DNA of 48,148 nucleotides, from the IMG/VR virus record IMGVR_UViG_3300005466_000013, positions 1 to 48,148 of that record, one strand, 5' to 3'. Position 1 is the stretch's first letter. Every line of letters starts with the position of its first letter. Below are positions 7,448 through 15,683 of the stretch, one piece after another. This DNA is from a virus. The position numbers were made by a program, and so were the translations under genes. The notes under the pieces were generated by a model. The model had not been told where the DNA came from. It searched no databases and was given only the letters and a program-made list of their open reading frames with translations.

Positions 7448-8182
7448 TTAACGTTTAATAAATTTGATATTTAAAGGGCTTTCCTGTATTGTTCTTGTAA
7501 TTGTTGAGGTACTTGTCCCGTGGTTGCCATTGCCTGACGAATCATCCAGTACAGTAGTGGAAGAATCATCAAACTTATAAAGCGCAACAAGTCCAGTAAT
7601 TGGGCCAGTCAGAGATTCAAACATTGATTCTTGTATTTGCGCCTGTGTTCGAGCTACGTTCCAGATTCTTACCTCAGAGAAATACCCTCTTATTGCGTTG
7701 TTAACTACTGTAGCAATTCTTACATCTGCCGAAGTTGCTCCGCTAAATGTGGCCTTTGGTGCATTGTTAGATCCAATTACAAACCCGTTAAAATATAAAT
7801 ACATTTCATCTGTAACAGTGTCTACAGTTAAAGCGAGGTGCGACCAGTAACCTACTCTTAAAATACCTCCTGATCCTGTAATAACTATTGCCGGGGCTGC
7901 GTCATCTGTTGGCCTGAAACCACCTTGTATTACCCCTCCCGAAAGTTGCGTAATTCCGAATCTCAAAGCTCCATAAGTCACCGACGTTGATTCCATTAAA
8001 AGCGGCTCGGTTGAAGTAGGTATTGAGTCGGGCTTGTACCAAAATTCATACGTTGCCGCAGTTTGTCCTTTTATTGTAGCAGTTAAAGGAAGTACTGCAA
8101 CCTGATTATCTGCCGTAAAGCGAATAGACTTAAAGTTGTTCCTTCTAATTACCAGTTTTCCGCTTTTCTGTAATAAGTCCAT
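7448..8182 (-). CDS. LamG-type concanavalin A-like lectin domain protein (244 aa)
   Basis: Residues ~30-225 show a typical LamG/Con A-like jelly roll: T-Y-E-F-W-Y-K-P, W-S-H-L-A-L-T-V-D, Y-L-Y-F-N-G, F-S-E-V-R-I-W-N-V-A-R-T and L-V-A-L-Y-K-F-D-D with D-S-S-G-N-G-N-H-G. Such domains bind sugars. Next to the tail fibre it is best seen as a receptor-binding or tail-tip adhesin. Its start overlaps the end of the tail fibre gene (TAATG). No signal peptide is visible, as expected for a virion protein. Confidence 0.8.
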   Translation of the reverse strand: MDLLQKSGKLVIRRNNFKSIRFTADNQVAVLPLTATIKGQTAATYEFWYKPDSIPTSTEPLLMESTSVTYGALRFGITQLSGGVIQGGFRPTDDAAPAIVITGSGGILRVGYWSHLALTVDTVTDEMYLYFNGFVIGSNNAPKATFSGATSADVRIATVVNNAIRGYFSEVRIWNVARTQAQIQESMFESLTGPITGLVALYKFDDSSTTVLDDSSGNGNHGTSTSTITRTIQESPLNIKFIKR

Positions 8183-10134
8183 TACCCTTTGAATTTAATT
8201 TGCCACTTGTTAGCTGTTTTGTTTGCATAAAGGCACACGTAACCGAAGTTAGTAGCAATCGACGTTCCTCCTGTCTCGATTGTATCTGTCGACAAAGGAG
8301 CGATAGTGATATTATTTGTTCCTGCCCCCCCTGACTCATCTTTAAAAAATATCTCGTGGCCGTCTGTGACTGTGGATATTAAAAACCCAATTTGATTTGT
8401 TCTTGCCGCTGCTGTGCTTGTTGTAACTACCTTTCTATCTGTAGCTAAAACAGTGTAGTTTGTAGCTGTTGCTGTTCTTGTAAATTCATCGGCCACACTC
8501 CAATCTGAAGGATCAGCCGTTACAAGTGTTGGGTTTCCTATAACTGTTTGTGCTAAACTTTGGGACATTTTAGCCCTTGTGACAGCATTTGCAGCTAAGT
8601 GACCTGTTCCAATTGCCAAAGCAGCAATATAATTTGCTGTAAGCTGAAGGAAAGCCAATGTATTCGATGCTGTCCTTACAAAAACCCTTTCTGCCACAGA
8701 CGCAACAACAGCTGTAGGTTTTGCTGTTGCGTTAGTTGCGTTGGCAAGAATCGTTAACGCTCCCATATCGGGCAAGTCCGTTGTTAATAAATCCCCGCTT
8801 ACTACATCTTTGTTTGTATCGGTTTTAAGAATCTTAGATGCCGTTGTAGAATTTAATCTTATAGCCTGAGTAAAAGTTTGTTTTCCCGCCCAAGTCCAAG
8901 CCTGAGTAAGAACGAAAGTAAACCAAGCCCAAAGTTTAGGGATAGATACAAATAACCGCGCCCCTGTTTCGCCGGTTCCGGTATTTACTGAATCATTTAC
9001 TTGCGCTGTCGTTCCTTCCTCTGTCTTTCCTGCTACTGTTTCTGAAGCGTTAGCGATTGTAACAGAATCTAACTTAGATTTTATTAAAGAAGGAGGAACA
9101 AAAAGAGGTGCGCCTGTTTCGCCTGTATCAGTTCCCGCGTCAAATTGTGAAGGTGTTGCCTGTTCTACTACTCCCTTTACTGTTTCGGAGGCATTTGGAA
9201 CTATTACTGTTATTGCGTCAAATTTTGCCTTTATTAAGGAAGGAGGAACAAACAAAGGTGCTCCTGATCCTCCTACGTCTGTACCTGTATTAAATTCGCT
9301 TTCGGTAGCTTGTTCTACTATTCCCGGCACTGTTTCGGATGCAAAAGGCACTGAATCGGTCGTTCCTGCTTTCCACTGCGTATCTGAATCGTCCCATACG
9401 TATCTTATCACGTCGATTCCAGGCCCTTCGTCAACATCTGAAAAGTCACCTGGGGAAGCTGAAGGATGCTCAGAAATTAAATCATATAAAGAAGGGTAAA
9501 CGCCTAAAAAATGAGGGTCGCCACCTCCACCACCACCTGCAGCGTGAATAGTGAGCGTTTTTGTCGTTTCGTTAGTCTGAAAAGTAATGTTATCTCCTTC
9601 CTTAAGAACAGACTTTAAGGCGGCCCAAAAAGGAGTAAGAAATTCGGAGGTAAGAACATAAAAAGAAAGAATTTCCTGTAACCATGTTTCAGAAGGTGAG
9701 TGCCCATGCCCTACGTCAGATTTTCCAGCTAATTTTTCAAACGTGCCGCCCGAACTTGGAACCTTGTCAAAATTTCCGTCGGTCGGATAGGGGTCTACTT
9801 CGGGAGGCGTTACTACTTGCCCTGTGTCTACCCATTCATTTAGCGGATTTCCGTAAACATCTAAGGCGATATAAATCCAAAAATGGTTATCAACTAAATT
9901 TACTGCCCCGTCTCCGTCTTTTGGGTTTGGTATGGCTTGAATTGCCGCCTCATTCTCTTTATAGCCCCGAAACTTCGAATCAGTTGAACCCGCTTCGATT
10001 GCTGCTATTAAGTTTTCAATTAAAACCCCGTGCCTTGCAAATTTCGAAACGCCGTCACTGGTAACGATGTAATATTTGTCGTTATCATTAAAAGCCGTGT
10101 GCTCTGTTAATTCGGTAAGTTTTTTATCTGCCAC
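8182..10134 (-). CDS. Tail fibre protein with repeated modules (650 aa)
   Basis: The frame is open to 10209, but the overlap with the upstream gene is avoided by a GTG at 10134 (V-A-D-K-K-L-T-E-L), a typical fibre N-terminus. Three repeats near residues 265-395 carry A-S-E-T-V-x-G-x-V-E-Q-A-T and G-A-P-L-F-V-P-P-S-L-I-K, a fibre-repeat pattern. A Gly-rich hinge (G-G-G-G-G-D-P-H-F) lies just before them. The C-terminus is beta-rich and Thr/Ala-rich. It probably forms a trimeric host-recognition fibre with the LamG protein next door. Confidence 0.8.
   Translation of the reverse strand: MADKKLTELTEHTAFNDNDKYYIVTSDGVSKFARHGVLIENLIAAIEAGSTDSKFRGYKENEAAIQAIPNPKDGDGAVNLVDNHFWIYIALDVYGNPLNEWVDTGQVVTPPEVDPYPTDGNFDKVPSSGGTFEKLAGKSDVGHGHSPSETWLQEILSFYVLTSEFLTPFWAALKSVLKEGDNITFQTNETTKTLTIHAAGGGGGGDPHFLGVYPSLYDLISEHPSASPGDFSDVDEGPGIDVIRYVWDDSDTQWKAGTTDSVPFASETVPGIVEQATESEFNTGTDVGGSGAPLFVPPSLIKAKFDAITVIVPNASETVKGVVEQATPSQFDAGTDTGETGAPLFVPPSLIKSKLDSVTIANASETVAGKTEEGTTAQVNDSVNTGTGETGARLFVSIPKLWAWFTFVLTQAWTWAGKQTFTQAIRLNSTTASKILKTDTNKDVVSGDLLTTDLPDMGALTILANATNATAKPTAVVASVAERVFVRTASNTLAFLQLTANYIAALAIGTGHLAANAVTRAKMSQSLAQTVIGNPTLVTADPSDWSVADEFTRTATATNYTVLATDRKVVTTSTAAARTNQIGFLISTVTDGHEIFFKDESGGAGTNNITIAPLSTDTIETGGTSIATNFGYVCLYANKTANKWQIKFKG
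9055..9345. repeat. Internal DNA repeats coding for tail fibre modules
   Basis: Near-repeats such as TTTATTAA(A/G)GAAGGAGGAACA and CTGTTTCGGA(G/T)GCA recur about every 140 bp, matching the protein repeats of the fibre. They could drive module gain or loss by recombination. Confidence 0.65.
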
Positions 10135-10138
10135 CTGT

Positions 10139-10732
10139 TCAAATGAAAACAGCACCGCCGTTTTCAAATGCACGTATGTACTCCGATTCTGTAGGCGGGT
10201 CACACGCACCCTTGCAAGAGACGGTGCTTAGTGTGTAGTTTACTTCGAAGACAAAAAATTTGCATTTATGTTTCGAGTAATCAATTTTTTTCCACTCTCG
10301 ATTCACTATACTATCGTGGTCGAAAATGACAGAATTAGAAGTTTTAGAAATATATATAGGGGCTTTCTCTTCAGGAATATAGATTTTAGGAGGAAGCGAA
10401 AAGGATTCAGAAGAATAAAGCGGATTGATATATAAAGCATCATTTTTAACGATTACTATCATTTTTGCCGCAATAGTAGTTTCATAAGTGGAATTTCTAC
10501 CGAAGGAATATGTTTCGCTTTCACTGTAAGAAATACTAACTAGTCTGTGATAGACCTGTACATCTATTTTATCATTAGGGCAAATTTTTACTAGTTTTCC
10601 ATCTATAATCGTAACCGGGTAAGTTTCTCCGTTAACATTTACAACCATTGTAAGACCATAAAAAATAGCGTTTTCAATGTCTAAACACTGGGCTAATCTT
10701 TCATTGATCTTATCGATTGTTTCCTGTATCAT
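10139..10732 (-). CDS. Putative tail-completion / baseplate-region protein (197 aa)
   Basis: A beta-rich protein with a short N-terminal helix and a Cys pair near the end (S-C-K-G-A-C-D-P-P). It is linked to the 43-aa gene by ATGA and lies directly before the fibre. I know no family for it; a tail-tip or chaperone role is inferred from order. Confidence 0.6.
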   Translation of the reverse strand: MIQETIDKINERLAQCLDIENAIFYGLTMVVNVNGETYPVTIIDGKLVKICPNDKIDVQVYHRLVSISYSESETYSFGRNSTYETTIAAKMIVIVKNDALYINPLYSSESFSLPPKIYIPEEKAPIYISKTSNSVIFDHDSIVNREWKKIDYSKHKCKFFVFEVNYTLSTVSCKGACDPPTESEYIRAFENGGAVFI

Positions 10733-10860
10733 TTTTTTGCCTTTGCTTTTTCAACTATTTGCTGAATGATCCAATCATCTATTCTCTTTTCAACATCTTT
10801 GATTTGCTTTTTTGAGGGCTTAAAATCAAAAAGTTCGCCCTCTATTTTTACCTTTCTCAT
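10729..10860 (-). CDS. Small basic helical protein (43 aa)
   Basis: The ATG at 10860 overlaps the upstream TGA, and its own TGA overlaps the next ATG at 10732. It is linked by ATGA on both sides and so is almost certainly translated. It is Lys-rich and begins M-R-K-V-K-I-E-G-E-L-F-D-F. Function unknown. Confidence 0.6.
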   Translation of the reverse strand: MRKVKIEGELFDFKPSKKQIKDVEKRIDDWIIQQIVEKAKAKK

Positions 10861-11339
10861 TTGAAAATCATATCTAATTCGGTTTGTAGTGCTTTATCGA
10901 AGACCTTGTCATCATTAGGCGAATGTGCAAAGATCGGCTTTCCAAAATGCTTCTCTTGTCCATCTGCTTTTTCTCCGTTCAGCTCGTTTTTGAAACCCAT
11001 TCCATAGGTCTTTAATCCTTGAGGAATTACTGACCAATCGTCGCGCATTTGGCCCGTGTTTACTAAGTTCACCTTACTATTATCAAATCCGGCTTTCCCC
11101 TTATACTCTTTATATCCACCGGGAAAATAGGTCTGACCTGTGTTTCTTGCCTGGTTTTTTTTGCTGATTGAAATAGGTTCGGTCGAATAACTACCTATGG
11201 GTTGGTCGTTTCCGTCTAGTCCATTGTCGAAAATTCGGGTAATCTGTTCGGCCCTCACTGATTCAAGAGCTGATAACATGGCTCTATCGGAGTTTTTCAA
11301 TTCATTTAATTCGTCAATAAATTCTAGATAAGGGTTCAT
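10857..11339 (-). CDS. Virion morphogenesis / tail-completion-like protein (160 aa)
   Basis: It shows I-F-D-N-G-L-D-G-N-D-Q-P-I-G near the middle and L-V-N-T-G-Q-M-R-D-D-W further on. This pattern recurs in Mu gpG / HK97 gp10-like head-tail completion proteins. Placement between connector-type genes supports that. Confidence in the exact family is moderate. Confidence 0.6.
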   Translation of the reverse strand: MNPYLEFIDELNELKNSDRAMLSALESVRAEQITRIFDNGLDGNDQPIGSYSTEPISISKKNQARNTGQTYFPGGYKEYKGKAGFDNSKVNLVNTGQMRDDWSVIPQGLKTYGMGFKNELNGEKADGQEKHFGKPIFAHSPNDDKVFDKALQTELDMIFK

Positions 11340-11608
11340 TGATGTAAGAATTTCAACCAGACTTTTCTTAGGTCTTCATATTCAACTATTAATGCAGATT
11401 CTTTGCCGTTTTTCATAGCTACCCACGTTTCGGGCGTTCCTTCTTCTGTCCAATCTTCTTTGTGAACGGGCCTGATTTCTCTAACTTCGCTGAGAAGCAA
11501 TGTAAGTTTTGACCTCCAATAAGGTCTATTTTTTATATCGATTTGATCTTTCCAGACATAAAAACACTCAAATTCTTGAGCGTCTTCTATTTTTTTGTCT
11601 GTGTTCAT
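11336..11608 (-). CDS. Hypothetical virion-region protein (90 aa)
   Basis: The start at ATG 11608 overlaps the TGA of the 26-aa gene. The longer frame to 11626 is unnecessary. The protein is Trp-rich with V-R-E-I-R-P-V-H and a final K-V-W-L-K-F-L-H-Q. It is overlapped by the 160-aa gene (ATGA). Possibly a head-tail joining component; not recognised. Confidence 0.6.
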   Translation of the reverse strand: MNTDKKIEDAQEFECFYVWKDQIDIKNRPYWRSKLTLLLSEVREIRPVHKEDWTEEGTPETWVAMKNGKESALIVEYEDLRKVWLKFLHQ

Positions 11609-11685
11609 TTTCCACCTCCGCAACAAGACGAACCGCCGCCTTTTTTACCGCCTTTCGGCTTACTTGGATATACAATTTTTGTCAT
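11605..11685 (-). CDS. 26-aa Gly/Lys/Cys microprotein
   Basis: Linked by ATGA on both sides (start 11685, stop 11605). It has a basic N-terminus followed by a GGKKGGGSSCCGGGK tail with a Cys-Cys pair. Composition suggests a flexible peptide, perhaps nucleic-acid or metal binding, but that is a guess. The double coupling is the evidence that it is translated. Confidence 0.5.
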   Translation of the reverse strand: MTKIVYPSKPKGGKKGGGSSCCGGGK

Positions 11686-12635
11686 GGTAGTACTGTTACT
11701 TTAGATATAGTTCCTTTGCAGTTAAAACAAGTCCAATCGTCATTAATCTTAAGATGATTGATTGCATTATTGAGCTTCTTATCAATTTCGCTCCAAAAAT
11801 AATCTCTTAATCTTTCGGCTTCTTCTCTGTCTATAGTAAAACAATTCACGTTTTTAGAATGAATTGCGTCGATCATTAATTCATAGCCTATATAGTACCA
11901 AAGTGCCCCTTTAAATCTTGATAATTGAGAACAGACAAAAAGATCAATAGAGCATTTGGTAAGAAAGTCTACTATTAACCCGCCGCCGTTTAATTGAGTG
12001 ACTTTTGTCTCCTGATAAGTACACGGATCACAAATTTTAGTTGATCCGTAGTAAGAATTGTCATCTTTGTACCTGACTGTCTGATAAGAGTAAACTTGAT
12101 CGGTATCGTAAACTACTCTTAACCTTTGACAATCAAAATTTTCAAAAACATCTACCGTATTTACTTCTACAAGCAAATCGACCACCTTAGACCAAAGAAC
12201 CTGATTTGTTTCATCATCAATTATTCGAAGTTTGGCCTTTGAAGCCGGAGAACCTACAGAAAAAATGTCTATCGTTTGAATTTCGGTTGTACTATAGCGG
12301 GTTTTTATCACCTCGATCAATACCCCGGCTTGAATTTCTTCTGTTAGATTGACTTCTACAGGTTTTATTACAACGCCTGACCTCTGGGAGTCTATCACTT
12401 TATCGACATAAAACTCCTGGTTCATTCGAATAGAAACCTCATCGATAAAATTGGCTACTGATCGCCTGTAAAGACTTTCCCAGTATTCTTCTATGTCGGA
12501 TTGGTCTTCGTCCATTAAACCTGTAAACATAGCTAAGGTAACGCCGGGAAGATCATTAATATATAGCTTAGAACGGGGAGGTATTTCCGGGCTTAATCCT
12601 TCGAGGGTAATATAGTTTTCAAAGCATTTATTCAT
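11682..12635 (-). CDS. Head-tail region structural protein (317 aa)
   Basis: It starts with L-E-G-L-S-P-E-I-P-P-R-S-K-L-Y-I-N-D-L-P-G-V, a motif I associate with Bacteroidetes phage virion proteins near the capsid. Scattered Cys pairs (C-D-P-C, C-F-N-C) are present. It is the first late gene after the sugar island and leads a chain of ATGA-coupled genes. Likely a connector or adaptor protein; function not proven. Confidence 0.65.
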   Translation of the reverse strand: MNKCFENYITLEGLSPEIPPRSKLYINDLPGVTLAMFTGLMDEDQSDIEEYWESLYRRSVANFIDEVSIRMNQEFYVDKVIDSQRSGVVIKPVEVNLTEEIQAGVLIEVIKTRYSTTEIQTIDIFSVGSPASKAKLRIIDDETNQVLWSKVVDLLVEVNTVDVFENFDCQRLRVVYDTDQVYSYQTVRYKDDNSYYGSTKICDPCTYQETKVTQLNGGGLIVDFLTKCSIDLFVCSQLSRFKGALWYYIGYELMIDAIHSKNVNCFTIDREEAERLRDYFWSEIDKKLNNAINHLKINDDWTCFNCKGTISKVTVLP

Positions 12636-12639
12636 TAGA

Positions 12640-12670
12640 TTTGATTGATACGAAGCTTCAAGTAAATATA
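12640..12670 (+). promoter_or_regulatory. Weak promoter candidate for the plus-strand gene at 12689
   Basis: TTTG (12640-12643), 19 bp, then TAAATATA (12663-12670), 6 of 8 matches to TAnnTTTG. Spacing is right and the gene starts just downstream. It is consistent with independent, lysogen-time expression but unproven. Confidence 0.35.
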
Positions 12671-12688
12671 AGTGAATTAATTAGTTGA

Positions 12689-13285
12689 ATGAAAACTATT
12701 TTTGTGCTCGGCCTAGGGGAAACTCTTAAATTTTTTCGTGATTTTGACGCTCCTAAAATAGGAGTTAATGACGTTTGGGCCAAAGTAAAAACTGAAATGG
12801 TAGTCTGTGTTGATCCACCGAGAAGATTTACCGCCTCAAGGCTTGCAGTTATTAAGAATTGTACTCCTAAAATGTTTTACTCAAATATCGACGATTGGAA
12901 AGAGTTTAAGGATTGCTTTTATTGGAAAACTGCAACGCATGGGATAATAAAAGATCAACCGTTTAACGAAAATCATATCTATCATTCTGTTAACTCTCCT
13001 TTTATAGCCTGTAACCTTGCCTATCATTTAGGAGCCAAGCAAATTATAATGTACGGCGTTGATTTTCTCTCACATTCCAAACTAAAAGGAACGCTTATAA
13101 TGGAAAAGATTCTAAAAGATTTCTCCTGGTTAAATGAGAACTACAAAAAGAGAGGAGTTACTTTATATGTAGGTCATGCAGGAAGTCGATTAGCGGAAAT
13201 TTTACCGCTTTGGTCTGATAAAACCTCTCTGAACCTCCCGCAAGCAACGCCGCTTGCGGATATTGCCAATTTTGAAAATAACTGA
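12689..13285 (+). CDS. Rossmann-like DUF115/MptE- or sialyltransferase-like protein (198 aa)
   Basis: The only rightward gene in the sugar island. It shows V-L-G-L-G-E-T at residue ~5, G-V-N-D-V-W, then S-V-N-S-P-F-I-A-C-N-L-A-Y-H-L-G-A-K-Q-I-I-M-Y-G-V-D-F. That combination recurs in small phage proteins related to DUF115 (MptE-like) and CST-type sugar transferases. It probably works with the neighbouring glycan genes. Its last 128 bp overlap the end of the opposite-strand glycosyltransferase. Confidence 0.6.
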   Translation: MKTIFVLGLGETLKFFRDFDAPKIGVNDVWAKVKTEMVVCVDPPRRFTASRLAVIKNCTPKMFYSNIDDWKEFKDCFYWKTATHGIIKDQPFNENHIYHSVNSPFIACNLAYHLGAKQIIMYGVDFLSHSKLKGTLIMEKILKDFSWLNENYKKRGVTLYVGHAGSRLAEILPLWSDKTSLNLPQATPLADIANFENN

Positions 13286-13919
13286 CTACTTTATCAAGAT
13301 TATTCCAATTTCCACGCGCTGTCGAGTTTTCAAGCTTTTGCCGGATATCATTTCGCACGTAAGATAAATGGTGCATTTGCAATTCATTACGAGGGAATAA
13401 ATGTATTTTCCCGGCTTTTAATTTCCGGGTAGGGTCTGCCATAACAGGAAAATACATGTTTCTAGAAAATTCTCTATTGTCTAACTTATAAATAAATGGC
13501 ACATAATAAGCCTCCGGAGGGTCTAAAATGTATTCAGGAGTCTTATAATAGGTCAACATCTGACAAGCGGAAGAATCAAAATTAAACGCTATTTCTTTAG
13601 CTCGTTTAAATTCTTCGGGTAGGTAAAATTCATCTGCGTCGATTGTCATAAAGTGAGTACACCCGGCGGCCTTGCACATTTCCCGTCCTATGTTTCTTTT
13701 TCGTATTTCGTTCCAGGCGGGGCTAAGTGAAAGATTAGGACTGTAGTAATGAATCTCAAGGTTTGAGAATTCATAATTAGTTTTAACAGGGTTCCCATAG
13801 TTGGAAACAGATTGTAGAATTACGCAAACATAATCGACATTATCACGAATTGAATTAATCGAAGCCTCCAAAAGCTCCAACCCGTCGAAGACATTGTAAG
13901 CAGCTCCTAGCCTTGGCAT
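13158..13919 (-). CDS. Glycosyltransferase family 2-like protein (253 aa)
   Basis: An N-terminal nucleotide-sugar fold is followed by M-T-I-D-A-D-E-F-Y, with the DxD metal site at Asp94/Asp96, and later an H-H-L-S-Y motif. This resembles small GT2-like enzymes that transfer sugars from nucleotide donors. It is last in a five-gene leftward cassette and overlaps the FkbM gene by 13 bases. The acceptor is unknown: virion protein or host surface glycan. Confidence 0.75.
   Translation of the reverse strand: MPRLGAAYNVFDGLELLEASINSIRDNVDYVCVILQSVSNYGNPVKTNYEFSNLEIHYYSPNLSLSPAWNEIRKRNIGREMCKAAGCTHFMTIDADEFYLPEEFKRAKEIAFNFDSSACQMLTYYKTPEYILDPPEAYYVPFIYKLDNREFSRNMYFPVMADPTRKLKAGKIHLFPRNELQMHHLSYVRNDIRQKLENSTARGNWNNLDKVVSYFQNWQYPQAALLAGGSERFYQTKAVKFPLIDFLHDLHIK
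13238..13259. other. 8-bp hairpin inside the convergent gene overlap
   Basis: CCGCAAGC (13238-13245) and GCTTGCGG (13252-13259) form a perfect stem with a 6-base loop. It sits where two genes converge and could slow both polymerases. No T-run follows, so it is not a standard terminator. Confidence 0.5.
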
Positions 13920-14518
13920 ATTAAAAGATTTTCGCCGGAAGTATAGAGAATTTTATTCATTTTGAATTTAGAAGTATAATCTAAGATTGCCTTTTTTGTT
14001 TCCTCAATTGAGTTCCATTCGATGCAAAGGAGTTTTGTATATGTTAGATCAATTTGCCGTAATATTTCGAGGTCGTAACCTTCTGCGTCAATAGAAATAA
14101 AATCCCATATAGGGCAATCTGCATAATTAGAAAGGTCATTTATTGTCATGGTTCCCACTTTGGTCTTTTTAAAGTCTATTTTTGACCATCTTTCCAACTC
14201 TGTTTTTTTCACTGAAGAAACGAGGGCAATATCTTTGCTACTGATTAGCGGCCCCGATTCATAAAACTCTGATTCACCTGTTTTCTCTGTTATAGCACAA
14301 TTCCAGACAAAAACTTTATGATTCCCCCAATAAAGCTTTTCAAGTTTCTTATAAGCTTTTGGAGAAGGTTCCACAAGGTCAGCCGTCCAGTCCCTTTCAA
14401 TCAACGCCATCGAATTAGAGAAAGTAAACCCGTCATTCGCCCCGATATCAAGCAATCCTCCGACAAAGTCCCCGAAAAACTGCAAAATATATTTTTCCTC
14501 CTGGTTCTGTGAATACAT
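13907..14518 (-). CDS. FkbM-family SAM-dependent methyltransferase (203 aa)
   Basis: The SAM motif D-I-G-A-N-D-G (residues 24-30) and the late F-I-S-I-D-A-E-G-Y-D-L-E-I-L motif are diagnostic of the FkbM family, which often O-methylates sugars. It begins with a motif-I variant common in phage cassettes (Y-S-Q-N-Q-E-E-K-Y-I). Placed among glycosyltransferases, it probably caps or decorates the transferred glycan. Confidence 0.88.
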   Translation of the reverse strand: MYSQNQEEKYILQFFGDFVGGLLDIGANDGFTFSNSMALIERDWTADLVEPSPKAYKKLEKLYWGNHKVFVWNCAITEKTGESEFYESGPLISSKDIALVSSVKKTELERWSKIDFKKTKVGTMTINDLSNYADCPIWDFISIDAEGYDLEILRQIDLTYTKLLCIEWNSIEETKKAILDYTSKFKMNKILYTSGENLLICQG

Positions 14519-15063
14519 TAGTATTTATGAGTTAAAAATCTATAATGATAAAGGTCCTTTTCAATAATATACTGAGTTTTTAGTACATCCGAATCTTTTA
14601 CTTTCGCACTCCAAATAAAATCTTCCCTTTTTGAGACATTAGGAAAATGAATGTCTTTCACAAGTGACCTTTTAAAGGCACAAAGATGATTCGGATACCT
14701 GTAATATACTCCGTTTCTCATTTCGTACGCCTCCCCTAAACGAATCACAAAATTTACTCTATTTTTCCCGTTTGTAGTCATGTAACCGTTAAAGACTATG
14801 ACATCTGCCCCGGATTCACACCCTTTTAAGATTTCAGATATATACTCGTGGTAAATTTGGTCATCGTCATCAATAAAAACAATATATTCGCCTTTCGCCC
14901 TTGCCTTTAAGCGGTTTCTTTTCTCTCCTGTTGTTTTCTTTTCATCTTCATCAATAATAATTTCCACCGCCTTGCCTTGCATTTGTCTTTGAAGCTCCCA
15001 GACTAAAGAATCAAGTAACCGTTTTCGCCTCTTAACGGTTGGAATAAGGATTGATAAAATCAT
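14518..15063 (-). CDS. Glycosyltransferase family 2 (181 aa)
   Basis: It begins M-I-L-S-I-L-I-P-T-V and has G-E-K-R-N-R-L...G-E-Y-I-V-F-I-D-D-D-D at residues ~47-68, the GT-A nucleotide-sugar site with its DxD. It is short, so it is a catalytic domain with little C-terminal extension. Linked by TAATG to the FkbM gene. Confidence 0.85.
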   Translation of the reverse strand: MILSILIPTVKRRKRLLDSLVWELQRQMQGKAVEIIIDEDEKKTTGEKRNRLKARAKGEYIVFIDDDDQIYHEYISEILKGCESGADVIVFNGYMTTNGKNRVNFVIRLGEAYEMRNGVYYRYPNHLCAFKRSLVKDIHFPNVSKREDFIWSAKVKDSDVLKTQYIIEKDLYHYRFLTHKY

Positions 15064-15683
15064 ACAGGGAAATTTTTAGATTTTCGCCTCTGAAATACGG
15101 CTTTACCTTGTCCCCAATTCTTTGCGCTCCTTCTGTAGGTTTCGTCGTTTTTTGCTTTTCCGTTGGCCGGGTGTAAATGTGGAAACTTTAAGGAAGGGGC
15201 TTCAATTAACCACTGCTTACAAGTCCAGTAAAGGTCTTCATCCACAAACATAGATTTATATAACGGATGCCAAAAATAACCCAAATGCTTATAAACAGAC
15301 CGCGACATTATCGGGATAGTAAGAATCGGAACCGAAAACTTTTGCAAACAGTCGTCTACTTTCAGAACCCAATTTTTAAATCCTAAAGTTTTAGCTAAAA
15401 TCAAAGAGTCCCAGTTTTCCGGACAGTCGAAATCATCTGATAAGTAAACTAAAATATCACCTTTTGATTCTTGAGCTGCGAGATTTGCAGCTTCCACCAT
15501 ACATGTGTTATAATTTACTATGTAGTGAGTAAAAAGGCTTCTATACTCATCCAAATAAGGGTCGTCCATATCTAAAGATAGAATATGCTCTAAATCGACA
15601 GTTGATTTTTTCGACCAATTTAATAAGGTTTCGTAGGCTTTTTGGGGTCTTCCCCTGCTAGGATGTATAAGAGAGATTAACAT
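15060..15683 (-). CDS. Glycosyltransferase-like protein (207 aa)
   Basis: It starts M-L-I-S-L-I-H-P-S-R-G-R-P and has V-E-A-A-N-L-A-A then I-L-V-Y-L-S-D-D-F-D (Asp83-Asp86), a GT-A core with DxD. The C-terminus carries a W-x-C-K-Q-W and H-L-H-P pattern. Start and end overlap its neighbours, so it is one transcription unit with them. Confidence 0.8.
   Translation of the reverse strand: MLISLIHPSRGRPQKAYETLLNWSKKSTVDLEHILSLDMDDPYLDEYRSLFTHYIVNYNTCMVEAANLAAQESKGDILVYLSDDFDCPENWDSLILAKTLGFKNWVLKVDDCLQKFSVPILTIPIMSRSVYKHLGYFWHPLYKSMFVDEDLYWTCKQWLIEAPSLKFPHLHPANGKAKNDETYRRSAKNWGQGKAVFQRRKSKNFPV

Noticed and set aside
8145-8339. 64-aa minus-strand frame overlapping fibre and lectin starts
   Set aside because: Covered by two better-supported genes in other frames.
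9055-9345. CRISPR-like repeat in the fibre gene
   Set aside because: The repeats are in frame and code for protein modules; there are no unique short spacers.
9108-10064. Leucine-rich plus-strand frames opposite the tail fibre
   Set aside because: The Leu-rich composition is the antisense of fibre repeats.
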